Source: Mucilaginibacter daejeonensis
GTDB lineage: Bacteria > Bacteroidota > Bacteroidia > Sphingobacteriales > Sphingobacteriaceae
Reading direction: 5' to 3'
Assembly: GCF_020783335.1 (NCBI RefSeq)
Contig: NZ_CP086068.1
Coordinates: 2,976,001-3,040,000 of the forward strand
DNA: 64,000 nucleotides
Shown here: in pieces, positions 54,891 to 63,559 of the stretch
Position numbering within the stretch: position 1 is the first letter of the stretch
How the letters are laid out: every line of letters starts with the position of its first letter
Notes under the pieces: model-generated
What the model was told of the DNA's origin: nothing
Database searches by the model: none
Seen by the model: only the letters and a program-made list of their open reading frames with translations
Translations under genes and position numbers: made by a program

Positions 54891-55286
54891 ATGAATATGT
54901 CAGGCGCAGATACAAGCAAGCAAAAGATCAACCCCGGTGACCATCTGGCCAATGAACGCACCTTTTTGGCCTGGATAAGAACCAGCATAGCATTGATGGG
55001 TTTTGGCTTTGTAGTGGTAAAATTCAGTTTGTTCGTCAAGCAATTATCCCTAGTTATTACTGATAAGGTCCTCCTGCCCGGGAAGGGCTTTTCCGCAACC
55101 ATCGGGATCATCCTCGTCGCTATCGGTGCCCTGATGGCTTTATTAAGCTATTTTAGATATCGACGTATTGAAAAACAATTGCTTAGAAACGCCTATTTTC
55201 TTTCGTTCGCCTTGTCGCTTTTGATGACCGTTGCGATAGTACTCGTCAGCGGGCTGCTGCTTTGGTATCTATTACCCAATACCTGA
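54891..55286 (+). CDS. DUF202 membrane protein
   Basis: The 131-residue protein has LANERTFLAWIRTSIALMGF (DUF202 signature) followed by three membrane helices in all. Family role is unknown; members sit in the inner membrane. It has its own upstream region. Confidence 0.9.
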   Translation: MNMSGADTSKQKINPGDHLANERTFLAWIRTSIALMGFGFVVVKFSLFVKQLSLVITDKVLLPGKGFSATIGIILVAIGALMALLSYFRYRRIEKQLLRNAYFLSFALSLLMTVAIVLVSGLLLWYLLPNT

Positions 55287-55332
55287 TCAAACTTTCGTCT
55301 GAACAATTGCAATAGTTTAAAGTTAATAGATC

Positions 55333-55560
55333 ATGGGAGGCACACAATTTAATATAACAGCTACATTGGAAGGCGGATCCGAAATGCGATATAATGTAAC
55401 GCACCAGGACGAGACATTTGTCGTGCAGACCGGTGCCGGAACGATCACGCTGATTAATAACGGTGATAATTCATGGAGCATTGTTAATGGCGAAATCTCG
55501 CAGGAGCTTGCCAATACTATTGGGCAGGCCATTGAAGACTACTATAATAGAAATTCTTAA
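55333..55560 (+). CDS. Small hypothetical protein
   Basis: The 75-residue, beta-rich, cytoplasmic protein reads GGTQFNITATLEGGSEMRYN early and ends in a helix (ISQELANTIGQAIEDYYNRN). No family is recognised. Placement 47 bases after DUF202 suggests possible co-transcription. Confidence 0.65.
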   Translation: MGGTQFNITATLEGGSEMRYNVTHQDETFVVQTGAGTITLINNGDNSWSIVNGEISQELANTIGQAIEDYYNRNS

Positions 55561-55748
55561 TAGATGTCTATTTAGTATGATAACAAGCATTTCATTTTTC
55601 CACCAGCATAATAGATCATAACCATTAATAGTTGGTAGCTAAATTGAGACACACCTGATAGCTCCCCCAATGAGGTCAGGCAGGTATTCTTAAAATTGAG
55701 TAACGCTGATTCAAAAATCTGTGTATATAGCTTTTAGCACCTTGTCAT

Positions 55749-56273
55749 ATGATCACAGCCCCCGAAGAATATTACAAAGGACTTCCGCGAAAAACAATAG
55801 CCGCCTGTGTATTGATCCCGCACAACGATTTCTATTTGATCATTAGAAAAAGATCAACTCAACAATGGACCTTACCCGGAGGAATTGTAGAATCTGGAGA
55901 AAGCCCAATGGCCGGTGCTATTCGTGAATGCCAGGAGGAAACCGGTATTAGGCCAAGTATCGAAGGCCTATACCACGTATATTATTCGGAGCCTGTAATA
56001 GGTGAAAAGATCAGCTATGGTGATAGCATACATCTGATATTCAAAGCTAAGCCCATAACCGCCGACCAGCTTGACCAAATTTGCTTTCCTGATCAGGAGG
56101 CAGATAAATATCAATGGGTAGCCTTAGATGAGGTCGCATCTTTTGTGAAAAGCAATTTAGGTAAGGCGATACTCAGCGCTTCCTGCGGCGAGCTATATTC
56201 TGTTTGGAAAAGAACTCTACATTCCTTGATGAAAGAAGATGAATTTTACCAGCCAAAAAATGATTATCAATAG
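55749..56273 (+). CDS. Nudix hydrolase
   Basis: This 174-residue protein has the Nudix box at about residues 50-72: GGIVESGESPMAGAIRECQEE then TG. It is preceded by RKRSTQQWTLPG, which gives the first box Gly. An N-terminal CVLIPHNDFYLIIRK strand and IYWNVALDEV-like QEADKYQWVALDEVASF tail follow. It is closer to NUDT/MutT-like than to the protein at 14947. Substrate unknown. It is not tightly linked to the operon that follows. Confidence 0.9.
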   Translation: MITAPEEYYKGLPRKTIAACVLIPHNDFYLIIRKRSTQQWTLPGGIVESGESPMAGAIRECQEETGIRPSIEGLYHVYYSEPVIGEKISYGDSIHLIFKAKPITADQLDQICFPDQEADKYQWVALDEVASFVKSNLGKAILSASCGELYSVWKRTLHSLMKEDEFYQPKNDYQ

Positions 56274-56367
56274 TTGATCAATAACTACAGATTATCGATC
56301 ATCATATTTTGTGATATAACTTCAACCATTTTCGCTTGTACTTTTGGTATATCAATCAACGATCAAA

Positions 56368-57474
56368 ATGAAACAGCAAGACGAAAATAGAGAAGTGACC
56401 AAAGCCTTGGTCAAAGTATCAAAGGCCTTGATGACCGTAAGTGTTTTGTTTGCGGTTTGTATAATAGCAGTGATCGTGACATTGTTAGTGCCAGCTGATC
56501 ATAAACCGGGTGAAGTTTCCCAACAGGTATATGGAAGGTCTGATCAGCCTGCTACCATTCCATCTACCGAAGCCTCTGCCGGCACTACACCACGCCCTAT
56601 TCCGGCTGATGCATGGAAAGCCCCTGATGAAAATACGATTCCTGCAGGTAAAGATGGCGAGATGATCAAATATGGCAGGGAGCTGGTCGCACATACCGCC
56701 AAATATTTTGGTCCTCAAGGCAGCATCGCGAAGATAACGAACGGGATGAATTGTCAGAACTGCCACCTTGATGCCGGGTCACGCCTTTTCGGTAATAATT
56801 ATGCCAGCTTTATTGCCAGTTACCCAAAACTGAGCAACAGGAGCGGCCGGGTGGAGCAGCCCGAAGAACGCATCGCTGAATGCTTCGAGCGTAGTTTGGC
56901 CGGTAAAGTGCCTAACCCTTCCAGTAAAGAGATTCAGGCCATGCTCGCTTACATGAAGTGGATCGGTAAGGACGTAAAGAAAGGTCAAAAGCTATTTGGA
57001 AATGCAACAGAAAAGCTGGTATTCATGGATCAGGCAGCAGACCCGGCCAAGGGTAAGGAAGTGTTTATGATGAAATGCCAAAGCTGCCACGGTGCTAATG
57101 GCGAGGGCTTGCTGAATGCTGATAAAAAAACCTACGCCAACCCGCCATTATGGGGAAAACATAGTTACAATGATGGTGCAGGTATGTACAGGCTGACCAA
57201 TTTTGCAGGATTTGTGAAAAACAATATGCCATACGGCGCTTCTTATCATAGTCCGCAATTAACAGATGAAGAAGCATGGAACGTCGGTGCCTTCGTTAAC
57301 TCCCAGCCGCGCCCTCATAAGGATCAACATAACGATTGGAAAGACCTGAAGAAGAAACCGATAGATTTTCCGTTCGGGCCTTATGCCGACCGGTTCAGCG
57401 AGAAGCAGCATAAATACGGGCCATTCAAACCCATAAAAGACGCTCAAAAAGAATTAACCAGTAAAAAATCATAA
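56368..57474 (+). CDS. TsdA-like dihaem cytochrome (thiosulfate dehydrogenase-like)
   Basis: I use the ATG at 56368 (MKQQDENREVTKALVKV). The 368-residue protein is anchored by one helix (LMTVSVLFAVCIIAVIVTLLV). The first cytochrome domain has NCQNCHLDAGSRLFGNNYAS, FERSLAGKVPNPS and IQAMLAYMKWIGKDV, as in TsdA. The second has MMKCQSCHGANGEG and PPLWGKHSYNDGAGM. TsdA joins two thiosulfates into tetrathionate. It opens a seven-gene operon (gaps 11-34 bases). Confidence 0.87.
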   Translation: MKQQDENREVTKALVKVSKALMTVSVLFAVCIIAVIVTLLVPADHKPGEVSQQVYGRSDQPATIPSTEASAGTTPRPIPADAWKAPDENTIPAGKDGEMIKYGRELVAHTAKYFGPQGSIAKITNGMNCQNCHLDAGSRLFGNNYASFIASYPKLSNRSGRVEQPEERIAECFERSLAGKVPNPSSKEIQAMLAYMKWIGKDVKKGQKLFGNATEKLVFMDQAADPAKGKEVFMMKCQSCHGANGEGLLNADKKTYANPPLWGKHSYNDGAGMYRLTNFAGFVKNNMPYGASYHSPQLTDEEAWNVGAFVNSQPRPHKDQHNDWKDLKKKPIDFPFGPYADRFSEKQHKYGPFKPIKDAQKELTSKKS

Positions 57475-57487
57475 ACAAATAGAAAAC

Positions 57488-57946
57488 ATGAAAAAGTACA
57501 TCATCATTTTAGCAGCCTTTGCGCTCACTGCTTTTGCAAAAAATGTCAAAGCGCAACAAACCGATCCCGCCGCCTTCACCGGCGCAACCGCAAAACTCAA
57601 GCATTACAACGCGCTTTATATCATCAATTCCGGCGATGATAAAAAGATCAAGGGGACATTAAGGAACATCAATAATGCGCTGGAAGACTCAAGGCTGAAG
57701 GGCAAACTCCATGTTGAGCTCATCGCTTTTGGCGACGGTGTAGCTGTTTACATGAAAAGTAGTGCTTATGAGCAAAGTTTAAAGGACCTCCAGGCAAAGG
57801 GAGTGGTATTGGCACAGTGTGATAATACCATTAAGGAAAGGAAGATCGATAAAGCTGACCTGTTCCCATTTATCTCTTATGTGCCGAGCGGCAACGGTGA
57901 GATCATCATCCGCCAGTACGAAGGCTGGGCCACCGTGCATCCTTAA
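57488..57946 (+). CDS. Secreted DsrE-family protein
   Basis: The 152-residue protein has a signal peptide (IIILAAFALTAFAKNVKAQ). The DsrE-like fold follows: YNALYIINSGDDKKIKGTLRNI, LKGKLHVELIAFGDGVAVY and a single Cys in GVVLAQCDNTIKERKI. DsrE proteins handle sulfur as a persulfide on Cys. The placement in the periplasm with a thiosulfate-type cytochrome suits sulfur transfer, inferred. Confidence 0.82.
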   Translation: MKKYIIILAAFALTAFAKNVKAQQTDPAAFTGATAKLKHYNALYIINSGDDKKIKGTLRNINNALEDSRLKGKLHVELIAFGDGVAVYMKSSAYEQSLKDLQAKGVVLAQCDNTIKERKIDKADLFPFISYVPSGNGEIIIRQYEGWATVHP

Positions 57947-57977
57947 TCAGTACCCTCATTCAATTTATATAAACATC

Positions 57978-58898
57978 ATGAAATATCTTCAGAAAATAAC
58001 ATTTGCAATAACAGCAATAATAGCTTTAGGAAGCCAGGCAAAAGCACAGGATCATCGTTTCGATCCGCCATGGAATACCCCACCTGAAAGTAAAGTACAG
58101 TTTACCGTCCCAGGAGTGGACAATGTACCCGACCTGTTCGGCGACATTAACGATCCGCAACTGGTGGTCTTCTTTGCCGGGAACCAGTTCATGTGTATCG
58201 ATGACCTGATGTCCGCCTTCAAAAAACAATACCCGCAATACCAGCGTGTATTTGCCGAAACCCTGCCACCGGGCATATTGGCTAAACAGATCATGGGGGG
58301 TAGCATCGTTATCGGAAATATGCGTATTACGCTTAAGCCGGATGTTTACACCGCAGGAAAAAGTCGTATCGATCAGATGCCGGAATATTTCAGCAAGTCC
58401 GTACCTTATGCTTACAACCGCTTAGCTATTATGGTGCAAAAGGGTAACCCCAAAAAAGTGAAGGGATTGAAAGACCTGGGACGTAATGATGTGCGTGTAA
58501 GCATGCCCAATCCGGAATGGGAAGGTATCGGCAAGCGTATCGAGGAAGCTTATGTAAAAGTGGGCGGTGAACCCTTAAAAAACACGATCATGGATACCAA
58601 GGTTAAAAACGGCAAAACCTTTCTTACGCAAATACACCATCGCCAAACGCCAATGCGTATTATGTATCAACAAAGTGATGCTGCACCGGTATGGTACACC
58701 GAAGCCTATTATCAAAAAATGATCGGCCACCCGACAGATATGGTAGAAATACCTGACGGTGAAAATATCAGCGCGACTTATGTGGCCGGGCAACTAAAAA
58801 CCGCACCACACGCACAGGCTGCGCAGGATTTTATGGATTTTTTGGTGAGCCCGACCGCAAAAGCCATCTATAAAAAATACGGGTTCATTACAAAATAA
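57978..58898 (+). CDS. Orphan ModA-like periplasmic substrate-binding protein
   Basis: The ATG at 57978 gives 306 residues with a signal peptide (IALGSQAKAQ). The two-lobe fold has FFAGNQFMCIDDLMSAFKKQ, QKGNPKKVKGLKDLGRNDVRV and SMPNPEWEGIGKRIEEAY, and ends QDFMDFLVSPTAKAIYKKYG as in molybdate and phosphonate-like binding proteins. No permease or ATPase is near. It may bind an oxyanion for the operon's enzymes rather than for import. Confidence 0.85.
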   Translation: MKYLQKITFAITAIIALGSQAKAQDHRFDPPWNTPPESKVQFTVPGVDNVPDLFGDINDPQLVVFFAGNQFMCIDDLMSAFKKQYPQYQRVFAETLPPGILAKQIMGGSIVIGNMRITLKPDVYTAGKSRIDQMPEYFSKSVPYAYNRLAIMVQKGNPKKVKGLKDLGRNDVRVSMPNPEWEGIGKRIEEAYVKVGGEPLKNTIMDTKVKNGKTFLTQIHHRQTPMRIMYQQSDAAPVWYTEAYYQKMIGHPTDMVEIPDGENISATYVAGQLKTAPHAQAAQDFMDFLVSPTAKAIYKKYGFITK

Positions 58899-58916
58899 CG
58901 ACTAATAATTAAAGAT

Positions 58917-59554
58917 ATGTCATTACACTTAGGGGATTTAGCTCCCAACTTTACCGCACAAACAACCATCGGCGAGATCGATTTTTACGAATCCTCGGCG
59001 ACAGCTGGGGAGTATTATTCTCTCACCCCGCAGATTATACCCCTGTTTGCACAACTGAACTCGGAAGAACGGCTTTATTAAAAAGCGAGTTTGATAAAAG
59101 AAATGTTAAGGCGCTGGCTTTAAGCATTGATCCGCTTGATAAGCACTTATCATGGATAAGCGATATCAATGAAACACAAAACTGTAATGTCGACTTCCCG
59201 CTGATCGCCGACGACGATCGAAAAGTTTCGGAATTATACGACATGATCCACCCGAACGCATCAGCGACAGCTACCGTCCGTTCTCTGTTTATCATCGGGC
59301 CTGATAAAAAAGTTAAATTGATGATCACCTATCCGGCATCCACCGGCCGCAACTTTAACGAAGTGTTGAGGGTGACCGATTCTCTTCAGTTGACGGATGA
59401 ATTTAGTGTGGCGACCCCAGCGAATTGGGAAACAGGCGAGGATGTGATTATTGGTCTGAGTGTTAAAACAGAAGACATTGAGTCAACATTTCCAGAGGGA
59501 CACCGCATTGTAAAACCTTATTTACGTTATACGCCAGACCCAACAAAACAATAG
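58917..59554 (+). pseudogene. 1-Cys peroxiredoxin with a one-base deletion
   Basis: The gene starts at 58917 (MSLHLGDLAPNFTAQTTIGE), and the peroxiredoxin continues one frame over from about 58991 with GDSWGVLFSHPADYTPVCTT then ELGRTALLKSEF. Restored, it would be about 212 residues, ending in the 1-Cys domain (PANWETGEDVIIGLSV). The shift lies at GAATCC, where one T seems lost. Either it is a true frameshift or a sequencing error. The protein would remove peroxides next to a redox operon. Confidence 0.85.
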
Positions 59555-59588
59555 ACTGGTTCAATGTTTTTAAGTATTCGTTTTTTTT

Positions 59589-60194
59589 ATGCTAAAACTC
59601 AGTTTTTTTATTTTGTTGATGTCAATTTTGGATGCAGCCAAAGCGCAACACCACGATATGTCTATGCCAATGCCTGCCTCAAAAAATGTTTATTTGCAAA
59701 TGATGGATCAAATGATGGTGAGTATGGATAAGTCAGCACCGACCCACTCATCGGATAAAGATTTCCTGACAATGATGATTCCGCACCATCAGGGCGCAGT
59801 CGATATGGCGAACTATGAAATAGAGCACGGTAAAAACCGGGAGATGGTCCAGTTGGCCAAAAGTATCAGGGCTGAACAATTGGTGCAGATACAGCAAATG
59901 GAATTATTGCTGCGTAGTGCTAAAACATTCGTCAGCGCGGGCACAGCCCATCAACAGGCCAACCAAAAAATGATGATGGTAATGATGCAGCAGATGCCAA
60001 AGGAAAAAGTGCTAAGCAATGATGACAATGCTTTTGCCTGGGTAATGATCCCTCACCACCAAGCCGCTATTGACATGGCTAAAGTGGCACTGCAATACGG
60101 CACCAACAAAAATATAAAGCGCCTTGCCGAAAGTATTATCTCGGATGAGCAGATTGAAATTGATCAAATGAAGAAATTCAGTCATATCCCGTAA
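59589..60194 (+). CDS. DUF305 domain protein (metal/copper-linked)
   Basis: The 201-residue protein has a signal peptide (LFFILLMSILDAAKAQ). Two DUF305 repeats each contain the His-His pair: FLTMMIPHHQGAVDMANYEI and WVMIPHHQAAIDMAKVALQY. Met-rich segments (MMDQMMVSM, KMMMVMMQQM) suggest metal binding, for example copper. It lies in the middle of the sulfur/redox operon and may protect or metallate its cytochrome or enzyme. Confidence 0.9.
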   Translation: MLKLSFFILLMSILDAAKAQHHDMSMPMPASKNVYLQMMDQMMVSMDKSAPTHSSDKDFLTMMIPHHQGAVDMANYEIEHGKNREMVQLAKSIRAEQLVQIQQMELLLRSAKTFVSAGTAHQQANQKMMMVMMQQMPKEKVLSNDDNAFAWVMIPHHQAAIDMAKVALQYGTNKNIKRLAESIISDEQIEIDQMKKFSHIP

Positions 60195-60205
60195 AACAAA
60201 CACCT

Positions 60206-61576
60206 ATGAAAAAATTAATGTTCCTGTTCCTGGTATTGCCGCTGACCAAATTAAGCGCGCAGGACCGCGTCTACACGGGTAACCAAATATCCAATACTGT
60301 GTCAGTGATAGATCCTAAAACGCAAACTTTTCTGGGCGATATCGTATTGGGAAAGCCACAGCCTGAGATATTAAGCCCGCTTTACAAGGGGCAGGCATTG
60401 GTACATGGATTAGGTTATTCGCCTAAAAGACAATTACTTGCGGCCGTATCAATTGGCTCAAATTCGGTTACTTTTATATCTACCCCCACTAACAAGGTGC
60501 TTAAGACGATCTATGTAGGTCGGTCTCCGCATGAGGCTACATTTAACCCATCTGGCTCGCAAGCCTGGATCTCGGTAAGAGGTGAAGCATATATCAGTGT
60601 GATCGACGCGGCAACGATGAAGGAAATTAAACAGGTGAAGGTGGCGGACGGCCCTGGCATGGTTTCTTTTACGCCAAATGGCAAATGGGCCTACGTTTGT
60701 TCAAGTTTCACCCCCCGACTGGATATTGTTAATACAGCTACCTATCAGGTTGTGAAAAGTATTCCGGTGGTCAGCCCTTTCTCGCCGAATATATTTTGCA
60801 GCCCCGATGGTAAATGGATCGCCTTGACACATAAAGATATCGGCAAGGTAACATTGATTAACACAGCCACTAACAAAATTGAAAAGGTATTCAATACCGG
60901 GCCTATTACCAATCACGTTACGTTTACTGTCACCAATAAGGTGCCCTTAATGCTTGTGACCGTTGGTGGCGAAAACACCCTGAAAATTTTTAATATTAAC
61001 CAGGGCTTCATACTGGTAGATAGCATAGCTACCGGTTCATTGCCACATGGCGTTTGGCCTTCGGGCGACGGGAGATTTGCTTATGTCGGCCTGGAGAATG
61101 ATGATCAGGTGCAGGTTGTAGACCTGGTAAAAATGGCCGTTGTAAAAACGATCCCGATCGGTCAGTGCCCGCAGGCTTTGCTTTACGCGGTTAATGCAGG
61201 TCCGGTAACACCGGTTACAACGGGCTTATCACCCCTAAACGCAGCTAATAAAAGCCAGGTGATCAAGCTAAAAAGCACCAGCGCGATCATGCCTACCGGC
61301 ATGTTGAATATAAGAAGCGTGGGTTTAACTGATCTCGTACAGCAGGACTTCAAAAAACTTGAACCCAACACCGCTTATACCTTGGCGCTTACCAATTCTA
61401 CCCAACAGCCTTACAACGCAGATTACGTCATCAATTCATTTAAAACAGATGATAAAGGAACATTTAGCGGACAGTCTACGGGTATTATAAAAACGGTCGG
61501 CAAAACCATGGCAAATTATAAAATGGTGATATTAATTAAAGACACGAACAAGGTCACGGTTATGACCGGTCAATAA
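60206..61576 (+). CDS. YncE-like beta-propeller secreted protein
   Basis: The 456-residue protein has a signal peptide (LFLVLPLTKLSAQ). Seven YVTN/NHL-type blades follow: NQISNTVSVIDPKTQTFLGD, NKVLKTIYVGRSPHEATFNP, YQVVKSIPVVSPFSPNIFCS, ATNKIEKVFNTGPITNHVTF. The last 100 residues form an extra domain that may aid folding or binding. Propellers of this type bind partners in the periplasm. The C-terminal tail separates it from ordinary YncE. Confidence 0.88.
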   Translation: MKKLMFLFLVLPLTKLSAQDRVYTGNQISNTVSVIDPKTQTFLGDIVLGKPQPEILSPLYKGQALVHGLGYSPKRQLLAAVSIGSNSVTFISTPTNKVLKTIYVGRSPHEATFNPSGSQAWISVRGEAYISVIDAATMKEIKQVKVADGPGMVSFTPNGKWAYVCSSFTPRLDIVNTATYQVVKSIPVVSPFSPNIFCSPDGKWIALTHKDIGKVTLINTATNKIEKVFNTGPITNHVTFTVTNKVPLMLVTVGGENTLKIFNINQGFILVDSIATGSLPHGVWPSGDGRFAYVGLENDDQVQVVDLVKMAVVKTIPIGQCPQALLYAVNAGPVTPVTTGLSPLNAANKSQVIKLKSTSAIMPTGMLNIRSVGLTDLVQQDFKKLEPNTAYTLALTNSTQQPYNADYVINSFKTDDKGTFSGQSTGIIKTVGKTMANYKMVILIKDTNKVTVMTGQ

Positions 61577-61587
61577 ATTAAATAACG

Positions 61588-62331
61588 ATGAAAAAGATTA
61601 TGATAAGTTTGGCATTGGTTGCCGCCATTTGCGGCAACTTATATGCTCAAAAAGACACCTTACACATTTACGGCCCAGGCGGCCCTTTATCAGCCATGCA
61701 GGATTGTGCTAAGGCATTTACTGCTAAAACTGCTATCCCGGTCAAAGTGACTGGTGGCCCGGAACCGAAGTGGCTTTCACAAGCGCAGAAAGACGGGGAT
61801 GTGATCTACGGCGGGGCGGAGTATATGCTTACGCAGTTCATGCAAACCCATCCAGGGATGATTGATGTTCCCACACGTGTCGAACTTTTTAAAAGGCGTG
61901 CGGCTATTCTCGTCAGACCGGGAAATCCAAAACAGATTACGAGTTTGAAAGATCTTGCCAAAACCGGCGTTAAAGTGCTTGATGTAAATGGGGCCGGTCA
62001 GTTGGGCTTGTGGGAAGACATTGCCGGTAAGGAAAACCTGATCGGGGACATTCAGAAAAATATCGGCGGCTCATTCGCCAATACCGCGCTGGGCATCGAT
62101 GCCTGGAAGAAGGACCAAAGCTATGATGCTTGGATCACCTATGCCTCATGGCATGAAAACCTGAAAGATGTTACGCAGTTGGTGGAATTGCCTTTGTCAT
62201 CGCGCTTGTATCGAGGTACACCGATAGCACTCACATCCAATACCAAACACGCAGCGCAAGCCAAACAATTCATTCAATTCTTGCAAAGTGCCGATGGCCA
62301 TGTGATATTTAAAAAATGGGGATGGGAATAA
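61588..62331 (+). CDS. AcfC-like periplasmic substrate-binding protein
   Basis: The 247-residue protein has a signal peptide (LVAAICGNLYAQ). It matches the AcfC pattern: LHIYGPGGPLSAMQDCAKAF, VTGGPEPKWLSQAQKDGDVI, AILVRPGNPKQITSLKDLAK, VNGAGQLGLWEDIAGK. AcfC proteins resemble ABC sulfate/molybdate binding proteins but stand without transporter. It is the second orphan binding protein of this operon and closes it. Confidence 0.88.
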   Translation: MKKIMISLALVAAICGNLYAQKDTLHIYGPGGPLSAMQDCAKAFTAKTAIPVKVTGGPEPKWLSQAQKDGDVIYGGAEYMLTQFMQTHPGMIDVPTRVELFKRRAAILVRPGNPKQITSLKDLAKTGVKVLDVNGAGQLGLWEDIAGKENLIGDIQKNIGGSFANTALGIDAWKKDQSYDAWITYASWHENLKDVTQLVELPLSSRLYRGTPIALTSNTKHAAQAKQFIQFLQSADGHVIFKKWGWE

Positions 62332-62494
62332 AGTTCACTGTTAAACTATAGCAAAAACAGATCGACAGAATCAGTCTGCTTTTGCTTTACATGTTTGAGC
62401 TGTTTTTCATAACTTTAGACTATCAACCATCTGTTTTAACAATGAAAATGACTTAGTTTTATGATTGATCTTTGAGACATAAATAAAGAAGATC

Positions 62495-62641
62495 ATGAAA
62501 ACTATTCAACGTTACGTCCATTATGAATTTGATGACCAAGCAATAATAATTGGCAACAAGGTTATAAATATAGCTGTATCAGTCATCGCCTTGGCAGCAG
62601 CTACTTTCCCATTTTTGTTGTTATTTTACCGACTTAGTTAA
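62495..62641 (+). CDS. 48-residue small membrane protein
   Basis: An ATG at 62495 opens 48 codons ending at TAA 62641. The N-terminus is polar (MKTIQRYVHYEFDDQ), then one hydrophobic helix (IAVSVIALAAATFPFLLLFY). It lies between the operon and the LysR gene, 15 bases ahead of the latter. It could be a regulatory small protein or chance. The remaining 62332-62494 has no feature I can name. Confidence 0.4.
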   Translation: MKTIQRYVHYEFDDQAIIIGNKVINIAVSVIALAAATFPFLLLFYRLS

Positions 62642-62656
62642 TAACCCTTTATCAAT

Positions 62657-63550
62657 ATGTTCGATTTCCGCTTACAGGTTTTTCATACAGTGGCCAAGCG
62701 GCTGAACTTTACCAAGGCGTCCACGGAACTTTTTATTAGCCAGCCTGCTGTGACCAAGCATATTAAAGAGCTGGAAGAACAGTTTAAAACCACGCTGATA
62801 GAACGCAGTGGCAACAAAAAAATATCGCTCACACCTGCTGGCGAAATGTTGCTGGCTTATGCGGATAGACTGGCCGCTGTTTACAACGAGCTGGACTTTG
62901 ATATGAACCTACTGATCAAAAAACATTCGGGTACGTTGCGTATCGGTGGCAGTAATACTGTTGCGCAATACGTGATTCCCCCGGTATTAGCCCGGTTCCA
63001 CGAAAAGTTTAAAGATGTACAAGTGAACCTGGTGCCAGGTAATACGGAGCAGGTTGAGCAGGCCTTAGTGAATAAAGAGATTGACCTCGGCATTGTAGAG
63101 GGCATCCTCCGTAATCCGCAGCTCAGCTACCAAGAATTTTTGAGTGATGAACTGGTGCTGATCTGTAGTGCCTCGAATACTTTTAAAAAGGACAGCATCA
63201 AGCCAGAGGAATTAAAAGAATTGCCGCTGTTGCTGCGTGAACCCGGTTCGGGAACGTTGGACGTTATTGCTCACGCTTTAAAGCCTTTCAATATCAAATT
63301 ATCAGATCTGAAAATAGAAATGCAGTTAGGGGGCACGGAAAGTATAAAGTCTTATTTGCTACACAGCAAATGTTTTGCATTTGTATCGGTGCAGTCGATC
63401 TTAAAAGAGCTGAAGTATAACGAATGCCGGATCATCGACATTAAAGACCTGAGTATTGAGCGGCCATTTTATTTTATCCTGCCACACGGACAACCTTCTT
63501 CATTAGCAGAAATATTCATGCGATTCGCTAAAAGCTATAAGAGCCTATAA
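62657..63550 (+). CDS. LysR-family transcriptional regulator (CysB/CysL-like)
   Basis: The 297-residue protein has an N-terminal winged helix (FDFRLQVFHTVAKRLNFTKA, STELFISQPAVTKHIKELEE, GNKKISLTPAGEMLLAYA). An effector-binding domain follows: LRIGGSNTVAQYVIPPVLAR, VNLVPGNTEQVEQALVNKEI, DLGIVEG, LVLICSASNTFKKD, LPLLLREPGSGTLDVI. The nearest recognised relatives regulate cysteine or sulfite use. It follows the seven-gene operon and may control it. Confidence 0.9.
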   Translation: MFDFRLQVFHTVAKRLNFTKASTELFISQPAVTKHIKELEEQFKTTLIERSGNKKISLTPAGEMLLAYADRLAAVYNELDFDMNLLIKKHSGTLRIGGSNTVAQYVIPPVLARFHEKFKDVQVNLVPGNTEQVEQALVNKEIDLGIVEGILRNPQLSYQEFLSDELVLICSASNTFKKDSIKPEELKELPLLLREPGSGTLDVIAHALKPFNIKLSDLKIEMQLGGTESIKSYLLHSKCFAFVSVQSILKELKYNECRIIDIKDLSIERPFYFILPHGQPSSLAEIFMRFAKSYKSL

Positions 63551-63559
63551 GCATTTGAT

